NCBI GenBank assembly: GCA_018902385.1
Contig: JABSSW010000027.1
Coordinates: forward strand, 248,001-312,000
Length of the DNA stretch: 64,000 nucleotides
Direction: 5' to 3'
Source: Physcia stellaris
Lineage: Eukaryota; Ascomycota; Lecanoromycetes; Caliciales; Physciaceae
Within the stretch, counting starts at the first letter, position 1. The number at the start of each line of letters is the position of its first letter. The notes beneath the pieces were generated by a model. The model saw nothing but the letters and a program-made list of their open reading frames with translations, had not been told where the DNA came from and ran no database searches. The translations under genes and the position numbers were made by a program. This document shows positions 1 through 11,103 of this stretch, one piece after another.

Positions 1-1661
1 GCAGAGCAAGCTGAAACCAAATGTGAACTACCAGCGGACCGTCGTCAGCCATCACACGCTTACTTTGAGAGTAGCCTCTTTAGCAAGAATGACTCTACTC
101 AGCATCATCACCGGCTCTAGACATACCAACGGCGGTAGCGCGAGGCAGACAAACAATGAACGACTGGTAGCAGACTATTCCTGCAGGGAGGCAACGCAGA
201 GAGGTGATATTAATGTATTTTTGGAAATTCAGCCACTCGTGGCGCTGTCAACCTAACTACATGTAGAATAGAGTACTCAGCCTCCAATCAAGTGCAGAGC
301 ACCGCCAAGGCCTTTATGATATATACCGCGATTCACCACCTCCAAACCATCGGCACCTCGCAACGCGAGTATTTCCTAGGCATACCCACACAGCCCATCT
401 AGCGGTCAGAACGTATACCGGATTCATTTCGAATCAGAGCCTTTTGTTCTCCTTTTCGGACGTAGTGACATTAGACTTTGATATCCTTGCCGTCCTTCTG
501 TCCGAGCCTAACCACCCACGAGTCTGCTGGTCATCGTCACCGGTGGCAGATTGCCTCACGAGGGAGCAGACCGTTGAAAAGTGGAGAATACATGGACAAG
601 AGGAGGGTCGAGGCCGCCCGATCCTGGAGCCTACCCAATAAATGCTTGTTGCCTTGAAGTGAGTCATGGAAGAATGTCCCAGCTTTCCTTCATAAAGCCT
701 GCAGTGCTCCACAATTTTTCGATCTCTGAAATGCACGCGGGCTCTGACACATCGGCACCACAAGTTCCGACGAGCCCCACGGTCATATGGTTGCTCATTG
801 TGCTTTTAGGCTGCAGTCCCGTCACCTTTCGAAGCCTAGTCAAGATGGAGGGTGTAGGTTGCACTTCAGAAGTCTAGGCCTCCTGCATAGCTGATATTTT
901 TGAGTTTCTGAACCCATGCCTGGATTTCAGTCCTGTCAGTCTTTTTGACGTCTTGCAGACGGGTTTGTCCTACGGCCCGAGGTGTCTCAAGGTTGCTTAG
1001 GGGCACCGAGTCATGTACGCCACCTGTCGCCCGTCCGTGGCGATTCCTCCATTCGGCTGTCCTCTCTTGTTAGGTATTTCCTGACACTTCTTTGCGCAAT
1101 TTCCAGGACAGGCATAATAGACTTGGTCTGTGATGAAAGCAGATGCGCTTGTCTGCTGCTTTATCTTCCGAGAGGAGTATGACGCTTTGATGAAGAGGTT
1201 TGTCTCTGCTAAGCTTACTCATCCTGTGATGGGGTTTGCCCTTAATGTAAGGTAGGTCCATTTTTACAGTACAGGCTCGTCGTGGTGAAGAGATATCCAG
1301 AATTCAGTAGGAAGCTATTTTTTCCTTTTCTTGCAAATGGTCATTGAGCTCCCCCAGTCGTCGGTGACCCAAAAGACGGGAGCCTGCATATGCTATCGGG
1401 TGAATCCGAGGTGTTATGTTAACGGACAGGCTCCTTAATCCAGGGTGATTTGATGGCTAGTCTTGAGTGCAGGGACAATGGTCCACGTCATCTACTGCAA
1501 ACCGAATGAAACAAAACCGAGTGAATGTTGCGGGCACTTCCCGTTGCAAAGTTACCTCGGGTGCTACATGCCACATCTTCTATGCTGGTTTCTTCAGTCA
1601 TCGACTCTCAAAAACATTGCATCTGCTCTTCATTCAACTCGTAATTGACCAAAAATCTAAT
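1..1661. other. No recognisable gene
   Basis: Balanced-composition DNA. Several short overlapping open frames exist on both strands, none longer than about 110 codons apart from one that runs into the next gene. None shows a family motif or convincing exon structure. I see no RNA gene or repeat here. The last few hundred bases are probably promoter and leader of the gene starting at 1662. Confidence 0.5.
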
Positions 1662-2523
1662 ATGTGCTGCTGGGGCTTCAAAGACGTCTATCTTGAGGAA
1701 CCACCGCCGAAGAAGGAGCCCGCGCCTAACAACAATGAGTACATCCTGGTCCCCTCTGAGATGGAGACACCTGCCCCGCCGGTAAGTCATGTGTTGTTCT
1801 ACCCAACCACAAATCTCTTACTTCACTGCTTCCTTTTCTCTGACAACCGAACCTTACGTCTGCATTTACCACCAGTATCAAGACTCTTCATCCGCACAGG
1901 GTCTGCATCACATTCAATTCAACCTTCTATCATATCCTCCAGTGATCACATATTCTCCAGTGATCATGTCCTGGCATGAATTTCCTCCGACGTTTCAGCC
2001 GGCGTCTCAGCCTGCCGCTCCTCAAAACGGCTGGGAACGCCTTCGTGCAGCAAAAGATGAAGCTGCACGTAACGCTCAGCCAAAACCTCTTGATCCTGCC
2101 CCTGCTGCTATTCCATTCTCGATGCCCTTTGCCGTGCCCATTGCAAACCCAGTGGCTGCTCCTAAACCCGAAATGCCTTACTATTACTACTACGCTGTCA
2201 TTTGTCCTCCTAAATGATACATTTCCGAATCCACGCTAACTTATTCATAGCAGCAAGCCTACATACCTCAGCCAGCAATGGTACCCCAGCCTGTCGTACC
2301 CGTCGCTCATCAGTTACTCTACCAGCCAGTCGAACCGGCCAAACCAGAGGCCAAACCAGAGCCCCCCAAAATTACAGGAGACCCCAAGCAAGAGTTCTAC
2401 TGCCGTGAGCTTGATGGTAGTTGGTCTTTGAGGACCATGAGTGCGATCGTAAAGGAATGCCAGCCAGGCTTTTGGCAGAGCTCAAAGAGCGGATACCCGG
2501 TCTTCTATCGCCAGAAAGCCTAG
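1662..2523 (+). CDS. Hypothetical proline/alanine-rich protein, three exons
   Basis: I do not recognise the family. Proposed exons are 1662-1781, 1876-2196 and 2251-2523, giving 237 residues in one consistent frame. Intron 1 (94 nt) begins GTAAGT and ends CCACCAG. Intron 2 (54 nt) ends CATAG with a GCTAAC branch-like site about 15 nt before it. The protein opens with Cys-Cys-Trp and a run of Pro/Lys/Glu, has a middle rich in Pro, Ala and Gln with a short poly-Tyr stretch, and ends in a more ordered, Trp-containing segment (KEFYCRELDG-like start, ending YPVFYRQKA). There is no signal peptide or membrane span. The second exon could be shorter, because alternative AG acceptors lie at about 1899 and 1961. 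Function is unknown; the exon structure is the main support. Confidence 0.6.
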
Positions 2524-3168
2524 AAGTACGCACAGCTTCGCCTCCCATGATGCATAGCTGACTAAGGATAGATACCTTGTGTGTGGATCTCTCTTGCTAC
2601 GTCACGCTCAATTGCCAAGCAAAGTATCAGATGTAGGCCGATTGAGGAACACATAAATGAAATGGGGGCTTAAGACAGGTGCTAGGTGTACTATGCCGGT
2701 CGACGAAGGGAATGTGTGGGGCGTTGTACGATAGAAGGAGATTTGAGCCAACAGCATACTTTGAACATGGGATATGAGCGATGAGTGGCAGTGGTGGATC
2801 TCTTCTCCAGGCAGACATCAGCACTAGCTCTAGCTCTCACACGTCCTATTCAATATGACTCACTCTCTTATTAGCTGCTTGATGCTACTGTATGACATGA
2901 CTTCTAAGCCGTCGAGGCGGCAGTTAAGGTACGGGTATACTTTGACCAAAACCGCCTAGCGCACTTGACCATATCGCTTATCCCTATCATGTCCCAAACC
3001 AACGCCGTCCTAACGAACTTTATCTTGTCGAATCGAATGCCCAGGGTGCAAACAGATGTCCTCCTCTTCCTAGGCCTTCTCTCCCTCTTCACCATCCCAT
3101 TCTTCTTCTCCACCTCCAAGACGCCCTCAAAGTCTCCGCCCACCGCCCCACTGCCTCCCGCCTGCACA
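2524..3168. other. Intergenic, with a possible in-frame leader of the next gene
   Basis: No separate gene is visible. From 2965 an open frame runs without a stop into the YjbQ-like gene. It encodes a hydrophobic stretch and then a Ser/Pro/Thr-rich linker, so it is either translated 5' leader or an N-terminal extension of that protein. Confidence 0.4.
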
Positions 3169-3782
3169 ATGGCGACCATGTACACCCAAACGCCCGTCAC
3201 CCTTCCTTCTCTCGGCCGCGGCTCCCACCTCATTACAGATCACATAATGTCTGGCGTGCCAGATATCGCGAAAGTGAAATGTGGGATCCTGCATCTGTTT
3301 CTGCAACATACCAGCGCCGCGTTGACGCTGAATGAGAACTGGGATAGCGATGTCAGGAAGGATATGAGCGCTAGTCTGGACAGGATAGTGCCGGAGGATA
3401 AGAAAGGGGAGGGACTGTATGTGCATGATGCGGAGGGAGAGGATGATATGCCTGTGAGTGGTTTCCGAGGCCGCTCTCTAGTACACAGGACTGGGAGTGT
3501 CGGTGGCCAGCTAGCCGTATCTAATTGCGAGACTCGAGCATTGGAGGCTCCAAATTAGAGGGCTACTTTTCCAGGCGCAAGATGAGGTGAGATTTGAGGG
3601 CTGTGCTGACGGTGGTTTAATAGGCACATGTCAAGTGCGCCTTGATCGGAGCAAGCGTTAGCGTCCCCATTACCAATGGCCGGCTTAATACTGGTACATG
3701 GCAAGGCATATGGTTCCTGGAGTTCAGAAATGGAAAGAACAGGAGAAAGATCCTGGCTACCGTGCAAGGGGAAAAGCTGTAA
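3169..3782 (+). CDS. YjbQ/UPF0047 family protein
   Basis: Small beta-rich protein of the UPF0047 (YjbQ) family. Bacterial members have been reported to have weak thiamin-phosphate-synthase activity; the fungal role is not established. Exons are 3169-3453 and 3624-3782. The 170-nt intron starts GTGAGT, has a TGCTGAC branch-like site and ends ATAG. Together they give 147 residues, close to the usual length of about 140. Family signatures are visible: HTSAALTLNEN in exon 1, and the C-terminal VPITNGRLNTGTWQGIW followed by a basic strand (RNGKNRRKILATVQG). The exon junction falls exactly between the conserved Asp-Met-Pro and Ala-His-Val-Lys. I chose the ATG at 3169 because the family begins there. 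The frame is open upstream to 2965 and would add about 68 residues with a hydrophobic segment, possibly a targeting sequence or membrane anchor. Confidence 0.85.
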
Positions 3783-4630
3783 AAGGATACCGCGATGCTA
3801 AAGGGCTCCCAACTCAGAGATACTCTGCGCGAACGTTTCATGGAATTACGAATACATGAATTTTGGGACTGCTGAAGGGTTTCGTTCATCTGCATATACG
3901 GCAGGCCTGTTTCGTTGACTAATGCAATGCTGTCCAAAGGAATGCTTGTACCAGTCCTAGCCCCGACAGCCTCCAGAGCAGAAGATCCTTCATGCTGTCT
4001 GCTCGCCACTTTAAATTTTGCTACATTTCCCTATCTTTGGTTGAGACGACGGCGAGAGGCCAAGTCCGTCTAACTGACAATGTCAGCTGGGATTGATCTT
4101 GATTACATAAAGAAGCCAAAGGCCGTCTACCAAGACAGAATCCTACAATCTAAGTTTCATGAGCACGATCTTCTGGTTTCTGCTGCTGGTAGTAGAGCAT
4201 TCAACGTTGCGGGCAAATTTCCCAGCTTTTGAACTTTAGCTGATTGGCGTGTTGCTGATGATATGACGAGGCTATAGAACTGTTTCCGCCGAACGCGCAA
4301 GCACTCTTCTAGCTTTGAGCGACATTTGGCTATCATTGGAAAGGTACCAGCTTTGACACTTGCATCCGCTGGCGGCGGATCCAATGAGTTCACCAAGGCA
4401 ACTCGAAATAATGGCGTATTCGAAAGGTGCACTTAAGGACGGATGTTCTGTATTCGAAACAAGACTTTCTTTTCTACCTCAAGATTTTCGGCTCGCAAAA
4501 AATGAATCTCGCCACATTGCACTACCTTAAGGATATCACTTCAATGCTCATGGGCCCATTGGGGCTTTCCCATGCACCACACAAATGACACAATACAAAA
4601 AACATCCAACGAATAATACAAGACAAATAA
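3783..4630. other. Intergenic, no gene recognised
   Basis: Short reverse-strand frames (about 3617-4009 and 4157-4432) have no family resemblance. The first overlaps the YjbQ-like exon antisense and is best read as a shadow. This stretch probably holds the 3' ends of the two flanking genes, which converge. Confidence 0.5.
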
Positions 4631-5544
4631 TCACCAGTTGACTTTCTCCAGATGATCCACATACTTCCAAGACCGAAAGCCCTTTCCGAAACTATCGATG
4701 CCTTCTGATATGTCATTCGCGAGAAGCCCACCTTCTTGTATATATCCAGCAAAATACTCTTGCACATCAACTGAATCTTCCTGCAGAATGTTTGTAAGAA
4801 TGGCAAGCAGTTCCTTTTTAAAGAAAGGTCGGAACACGTCATCAACCTCAGTAATGTAAGGATACACCGCAGCCGCAAGGTCCAAAAGGTCAGACTCCGT
4901 GTAGATATGTTGGAGCATGTTCATCATTGCCAACCTCCTGAGGTCTTCCAGGTCATATTTGTCTCCCAGCACGTACATTTTAATGTGCTCGACTGCGATG
5001 TCGAACTCCCATGCATTGCGCTTGTCCATTGCACTCCGAGGTGCGGTTCCCGCGGTTTCTGAATCATGCACCTGAAAGGATGAAGTAGGAGAATACAAGT
5101 ACGCATCGTTCGGGTCGCGGAAAGTGTCTGTTTCGATATGCCCTTGTTCCTCGATGTTGTCTGCATCAATAGCGGACGACGGAACCTCGAACGTTGTCCC
5201 ATCCTTCTCTTCAAATGGGCAAATATCATCGGAATATCCTTCATTGCTGTCCACATACCCAGGATCATTCTCGAATGCACGCCTTCCTGATTGAAATTCG
5301 GCTTCCTTTGCCGTCAGATACTGTCTGGAGTAGAGGTATTCAAGCAACAATTGGATGTAATAGGGTTCGTCTTCCGGAAGCTTGATGATCTGATCATGAC
5401 GTTCTTTGAAATCGCTAAGGCACATTGCTGCAAACACCAAGGATTGGCAGAGGACGCCTTGGTGAACGACGAATCTCTCCTCACCGGGGCCAACTACGAG
5501 CGTGATCGTTTTAGAACGCAGGCGTCTTGTCTTTCGTCAGCCAT
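4631..5544 (-). CDS. BTB/POZ domain protein, frame interrupted near the start
   Basis: BTB/POZ domains mediate dimerisation and often link substrates to cullin-3 ligases. The BTB core is clear: a beta strand and loop TITLVVGPGEERFVVHQGVL, then the helix reading LVFAAMCLSDFKE, then IIKLPEDEP...LLLEYLYSRQY. This is the normal fungal order, followed by an acidic, Ser-rich insert and a helical C-terminal half with a second recognisable BTB-type segment (MYVLGDKYDLEDLRRLA). The long frame is open from about 5520 to 4631. A natural ATG lies at 5544 (MADERQDACVLK...), but its frame is offset by one base from the BTB frame. One extra A in the A4 run near 5510 would join them. Alternatively the true first exon lies upstream and splices in (GTAAGT near 5575, AG near 5525), but the phases I tried do not give a good start. 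I call it probably functional with an unresolved 5' end. Confidence 0.7.
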
Positions 5545-6808
5545 TGCTACGCATATCGAAGCAGGTACGACTTACTCTCCGGTTCCACCTGGACGTATAT
5601 CATCGACAGACGGAAGAGTAGACTTAAGACAGCGGGCTACTTGCTAATTAGTTCTTGTCCACTTTAACATTAAGAATTACCTACACATCTCCAAGACTCG
5701 AGTGGCTGCTAAAGCTGGCGGAATGTATTGGAAATCGTGGCTATATCGACAAAAATCTATACAGAAAAATAAATCAAGAGATCAAGCAAGTATTGGGATC
5801 TATGAAGAATGGGGTCTGACACAAGCGTTGTCTAAGGGTGGTGGTGAGATACGATAATCGAGAATTCCAAGAATTCAGAAAGGTGGCAGTATGTACTGAC
5901 ATCCTGGATGGTGTAACCGCCGCTCTCCAAAATCACAGCGACCAGCACTTTGCGTTGCGAGAACAGAAAGCTAAGAAGATATGGAATACGATATCAAATA
6001 GAAAACGTGGTTCCACAGGGAAGATATCGAGTTGGTGAGTACTGTTGTCTCAACTAGCTGAAGGGGTCGCTGGATTTGGGAGAACTAGTGGCTGGCAAGG
6101 TCTCTATAGGAGTAGCATAGTCTGATGGAGATTCATGGTATTGAATCACGATCAGGCTAGGAACCAAACATTGACTTGCAGATGATGGATAATCATGCGT
6201 CACAGCAAGCTCTCGCAAATGATCTGACATCTTCACGGACCACCTTCATGGAATTCTTCAAGATCACCAAGCGAAACTACACAGACGTCTTTCACCAATG
6301 ATTTTCGTGGCTGTGAGGCATGTCTGTTTCTGCGTTGAAAAGTTATTGTTGTCTGTTTGTCTCCATCCTGGAGATGCTATTCTTCTGACTGAGACGTATT
6401 AATCACTCGATCCAGTTACGACAAATCGGTTTCGGAAGGAGTGCAAGAAAAGCAAGACCATAGCTGAGCTGTAATACAATCAGAGAAGTCTTCGTGTCTG
6501 ACCGTGGAAGAGGCTGCCAGATTCACCAGCAGAGCTTGACGTCTTCAGCGGCTCTATCCCGGGATTCAGCCGTTCAGGTCCAATGAAAGCCAACGTTGAT
6601 TTCAAGGCCTGTCATTGTAGAATCCACACCTCGAGAGACCAAAGGGTGAAGGAGGCCAGTAATTTTCACAGGTAACCACTGTCTGGATTCATTCAGGTAC
6701 AACGATCAAATCAATCAATAGATAGCTCGATCCATCAATCAAGGACGTCCAGTATGGGTTCCAATGAAAAATGGGGTCCAAGGATCCGCTATGATGATCG
6801 CCGATGTC
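5545..6808. other. Intergenic, no gene recognised
   Basis: No frame over about 70 codons, no family motif and no splice structure that I can support. Composition is normal, so it is not part of the mutated transposon block. Confidence 0.5.
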
Positions 6809-7393
6809 TCAGCATCCTGCCAGATATTTAGAGTAAAGCTTATCAAGCTCTGCTACATAGACTGCATACACCTCATTCCAGCTTGGGCGCATACATCGTA
6901 GGTCCCGTGGTACAACCCTCTTGGTTCGATTTTTCCTCAGTATTGGAGATTTTACTGCAAGCGAATCATCCTCTCCGGTCCTCGTTGTAGTGTGTGCAAG
7001 GGTCCAACTCCGGCATTGAGTGGTTCCTGGTCGAGGGGTTCGGTAGAGGAACTGCATTGAGGAGGAAGGGTTTGATTCTTCGTCATCCTCGCGTTTCGTC
7101 TTCGTGGTCACAGTCTCTCTCGACAAGTCTGTGGATTTCCAACCCTTGCAACTAGCTATCAAGATGGGAAGGTCTTCGAACCTTGGACCGTCGTCTTCCC
7201 GCTCGCTATTCACCACAACCTCAATCTTTTGCTCTATGGCGAGCAATGTGACAGCATTTTGGATTCTCTTGCACCATGGACTGTTGGTCTCCACTCTTTC
7301 ATAGCATCGACCTCTACGAGAGCCAACCCAAGAGCTAACTTTGCGATAGATGTCGAACGATAAACGTAGCGTCTTCAGAGCCAATGCTCGCAA
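6809..7393 (-). CDS. Hypothetical protein, 194 aa
   Basis: A single open frame of 194 codons with no family I recognise. The product is basic and Arg/Ser/Thr-rich without membrane spans. It opens with a helical segment (MRALALKTLRLSFDIYRKV) and ends in a helical, Tyr-rich tail (VYAVYVAELDKLYSKYLAGC). Support comes from its length in a region where other frames are short, and from a TTAGGGTT element 45 bp upstream of the ATG, the same motif that precedes RPL32 and other genes in this window. It could still be a chance frame. Confidence 0.4.
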   Translation of the reverse strand: MRALALKTLRLSFDIYRKVSSWVGSRRGRCYERVETNSPWCKRIQNAVTLLAIEQKIEVVVNSEREDDGPRFEDLPILIASCKGWKSTDLSRETVTTKTKREDDEESNPSSSMQFLYRTPRPGTTQCRSWTLAHTTTRTGEDDSLAVKSPILRKNRTKRVVPRDLRCMRPSWNEVYAVYVAELDKLYSKYLAGC

Positions 7394-7727
7394 TAGTTAA
7401 CAAGGCAAACGCCTGCAAACTGCAACAGCGCTTGATGTTAGGGTTGGGGTTACCAAATATCGTGGCTTTCGCCACCACCTCCATCTGGCACTGTCACCAC
7501 TGTAAGACTCGTAGGGTAATGGCACCAGAGATGTATAGCAGGAGACAGTATTATTCCTAGACTAATAACTGCAGAACTAACTACCTTCCACACGGCTTGT
7601 CATATACACGTTTTGCTTGATGCAACGTACACATCATTCAGCGCATATGCGCAAGTATCGATGCGTTAGCCGTTGTTGCGCTGGTTCTATTAATAAGATG
7701 AAACTGCTCGTCTCATGGTATAACCGG
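7394..7727. other. Intergenic strip before the transposon block
   Basis: Normal-composition DNA that holds the putative promoter of the leftward ORF at 7393. It ends at the first LTR. The four bases before the LTR (CCGG, 7724-7727) may be one arm of a target-site duplication. No gene is visible. Confidence 0.5.
7438..7445. promoter_or_regulatory. TTAGGGTT promoter element
   Basis: One exact TTAGGGTT, followed at once by a degenerate GGGGTTA, lies 45 bp upstream of the reverse-strand ORF starting at 7393. The same octamer lies upstream of RPL32, UBC6 and the 46576 gene. Tbf1-type Myb proteins bind TTAGGGTT-like sites in yeasts; that this is such a site is inference. Confidence 0.45.
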
Positions 7728-7887
7728 TGTAGGGCCTGCAGGTGCTATGGCCAGTATGGCCGCTAGTTAGTCATCAAACTGCATATCTGGCCTCTGGCCG
7801 TAGCTAGCAAATTAATCACCTTTATCATCCAATTGTGCTCTATCATAATATCGACTTTTTTGTTGTTTCTATCTACTGAATCTTTCA
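7728..7887 (+). repeat. 5' LTR of element 1, largely unmutated
   Basis: 160 bp, starting TGTAGGGCCTGC and ending CTTTCA. It aligns without gaps to 18438-18597. This copy still contains many CC, GG, CT and AG dinucleotides (for example ATGGCCAGTATGGCC), whereas the 3' copy has lost them. It therefore approximates the pre-mutation sequence and marks the edge of the mutated block. Confidence 0.9.
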
Positions 7888-9080
7888 TTTGATGATTTAG
7901 TCAGGAATTATTTAAATTTTTATCATTGATTCGCAATCAAGATTCGAAGTTGAATGTCACGAAAATACAAAACGTCGAATAAAATTGAAATTACGATAAA
8001 AAACTTGAAAATCGTCAAACGTCAGAATTCAAAATTTGCAATACAATAACGACTATTCATCATCAAAAACATCATTTACAATTTTTACATCAATTATTAA
8101 AATTACGATTTTATCACATCGCAAAATCATTCAACACTCATTCTATTATCATCGATTTGTTTACTCGAAATATTCGCATTTTTCGTTATCAATTTTGACA
8201 ATTTTATTATAATCGATTCTAGTCGAAGTCAACAGATTCGCATCTTTCGAGAAATGAACATTTTCGTTGATCGATTTTTTCAACGATTGAAAGAGAACAT
8301 TTTGTCATAATTTTTTTTTTAAAAATTTATCATTTTTCAATTATTTCATCGAAATAAATTGAAAACATTTATCATAAATTTTTTTTTGAAAATAAATTGA
8401 TGTCAAAATCGAATTCTGACATAAATTTTATTTTTGATTTGTACAAAATTCGAAAAAAAAAACAAACGAAAAAAATTCGTTTGTGAAATTCAACTAAATC
8501 ATCTGTTTTTAAATCAATAATTTCAATGTCGATAAATAACAAAACATTGAAAAACGAATTTTTCGAAATTATTTCAACATTCGCAATCATTTCGATATTT
8601 GAATTATCAATTGAATTTATTGATTCATCAAAATCTTTTGCGATAAACAATTTCGTTATTTTTATTGAATTTTCAAAATCAAAAATCGAGTTTTCATTTT
8701 CATCGACGAATTGATTTCATTTTCTAAGCAATTTCAACGAAAAATTTCTTATTTTCATCGTAAAACGATTTTTGTGAAGATATTTTCACAACATTTCACG
8801 AAACAATTTATCATTTTCAAAAATATCAATACGTTGAAAACGTTTGTCGTAATTGATTATCAAAAAAATGTTTTCGAAAATCATACAAATTTCGAATTTT
8901 CACGAATATTTTTCGGAAAATTTTTCGATGATTGATTCATTGAAATTCAATATTTGTCACAATCACAATTAAACACGAAAAATAAAAAAATTTTTCAATA
9001 TTACATCGTTGTATTCAAAATTAAAAAAAATGCAATTAAATGAATTAATGATCAAAAAAATATTTTGATTAAAAATTAAA

Positions 9081-9962
9081 ATGTTTTTAAAAAAATTTTC
9101 ATCGAAAGATTTTCTAAAAAAAAAAATTGAATACGAATCGATTTTGAATGCATTATATAATTTTAAACAATTCAAAAAATCGTTGAAAAAATATGTTGAA
9201 AAAACGAAAAAAATTCAACGAATATTTTTCAAAAAAATACAAAATCAAATGTTATACAAAATGATTTCGAAATTGAACGATGACATGACGAAAAAAATCG
9301 TTAAAAAAATAATTGCACAAAAAAAAAATTCGACGTACGATTTTGAAATCATTGTCAAATTAATCAAAAATATTATCGAAAATCAAAATAAAAAAAATTC
9401 GATAACGAAATTACAACGAAAAATGAATTCAAAAAATCGTATGTTTGCAATCATTTTAAATCAAAACAACAAAATCATTTCGATTTTTATTCGTCAATTT
9501 GTCGATTTCAACGTTTTAACATCATTCAAAAAACGTCAATTTGAAAAACAAAAAAATGTCGAAAATGTTTTTGTTTTTTATCGTAATGATGCATTCAATC
9601 AAAAAAAACAAAAATACAATCAAAAAAATCAAAATCAAAACAATCAAAATCGAAATAATCAACAAAAATATCAAAATCAAAAATATGAAAAACAACAAAA
9701 TAGAAATTTCAAAAAAAATTCACAACATTTTTTGTATTACGCGTTTGCAATTGCATCATTTGCAACGTCGTTCGACAATGTCAATTTTTCTATATGTTAT
9801 AATTGTGAAAAATTTGAATATTTTTTTAAACAATGTTTTCATTTTCAAGCGTTTAAAAAAATAAAAATCACTTGTTTCGAAAAAAAAAAAAAAAAAAAAA
9901 ACGTTCGACGACACAACAAATATCATTTGCGAAAAAATTTCGTACGACAAAAATTTTTATGA
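9081..9962 (+). pseudogene. Gag-like frame of element 1 with decayed zinc knuckle
   Basis: An open frame of 293 codons, very rich in Lys, Asn, Gln and Phe, with no Gly, Pro or Trp. Near residue 238 is CYNCEKFEYFFKQC, a retroviral-type CX2CX4HX4C knuckle in which the His position is now Tyr. A Gln/Asn-rich stretch precedes it, as in many fungal Gag proteins. Its position is right for gag. The frame survives because the mutation process spares CAA codons. It is not expected to make a functional nucleocapsid. Confidence 0.7.
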
Positions 9963-10913
9963 TCGAACACGATTGTTATTCAACAAACATTCATGATATT
10001 TCAAAATGACAAAAAATGATCGACGAATGAAATTTAAACGATAAACAAATGTATTTGAATCAAAACAATCAATGCGAATTTTGTGAAAACAAAAAGAAAA
10101 AAATGTTGATTGTTAAAAAAAATGCGATCGAATACGAAATTGATCAAAATTTCATTTTGAAAAAAATAATGAATCAAGAAAAATTCAAAATCAAAATGTT
10201 TCGTCGCACGAAAAATTTCAACAATGATCGATTTCAACAAAATCAAACATCGAAACTTTTTACAAATTCGAAAAAATTCGATTTCAACGATGAAATTATG
10301 AAAAATAAATCATCGAATTCGAAAACGATACGAAATAATTCGAGTGCGTCATTTGTTTCACTGATTTCGCTCATACAAAAAATTCAGCAAAAGCGAACAA
10401 CAAAAAATAAAGCGCAAATACAATTCATAAAAACTGTGAAAACAAACGAAAAAATGTTTGATTTCAATGATTGAATAAAGAATATCAATATTAACATTGA
10501 GTTGAAACAATTGTTAATTATAATTTCGCGAACAAAAACACAATTGATAAACGTAATAAAATTACAATCAAATCTCAATCGAAAAAAAAAAAAAAATTTT
10601 TTTACGACAAAAAAAAAAAAAAAATGTACAATTTGCAAAACAAATAAAAAAAATCAATCATGTTCATAAAATGACAAAAAATAATATATTTCGATCAAAT
10701 TCATTACGTCGACACACAATAAAATCAAAAAATTTTTACAAACGCATGAAACGTTTCGCAAAAAATTCAACAAACGATTTCAAAAAATTTTATCGTCGTT
10801 TCATTAATTTCGTTTCATTTCAAATTTCATTAACGAATTTTTTAATGAAAAATTTTTATATTCAAACGATGATCAGATTTCGCAAATCATTGTTTAATAT
10901 TTGAAACATCAAA

Positions 10914-11103
10914 AAAATGTTTGTCGATTCGAATTTTACGTTGAATTTCATTTTTGAACGAATTTTTCACGCAATGAACGAAATCACATATTCGAAAAAA
11001 TTTATGACAATAATCATAACAAACGAAAACAAAATTCGTTTTTCGAAATATATTAAATTGAAAATCGTCACGACAAAAATTAATCGTGTGATACAAATTT
11101 GAA
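10914..11103 (+). pseudogene. Retropepsin (aspartic protease) remnant of element 1
   Basis: The frame starting near 10917 reads FVDSNFTLNFIFERIF and continues with a strand-rich, Lys/Ile-rich stretch. This matches the active-site loop of retropepsins, with the catalytic Asp kept and the Gly of Asp-Ser/Thr-Gly replaced by Asn, as expected if GG in the Gly codon became AA. It lies between the knuckle and the integrase, as in gypsy elements. Confidence 0.55.

Noticed and set aside
434-1261. Several 60-110 codon frames near the left edge
   Set aside because: They overlap on both strands with no family resemblance or consistent exon structure.
7438-7452. Telomere-like TTAGGGTTGGGGTTA
   Set aside because: Only one unit plus a degenerate copy, with genes on both sides; isolated TTAGGGTT recurs in promoters, so an interstitial telomere is unlikely.
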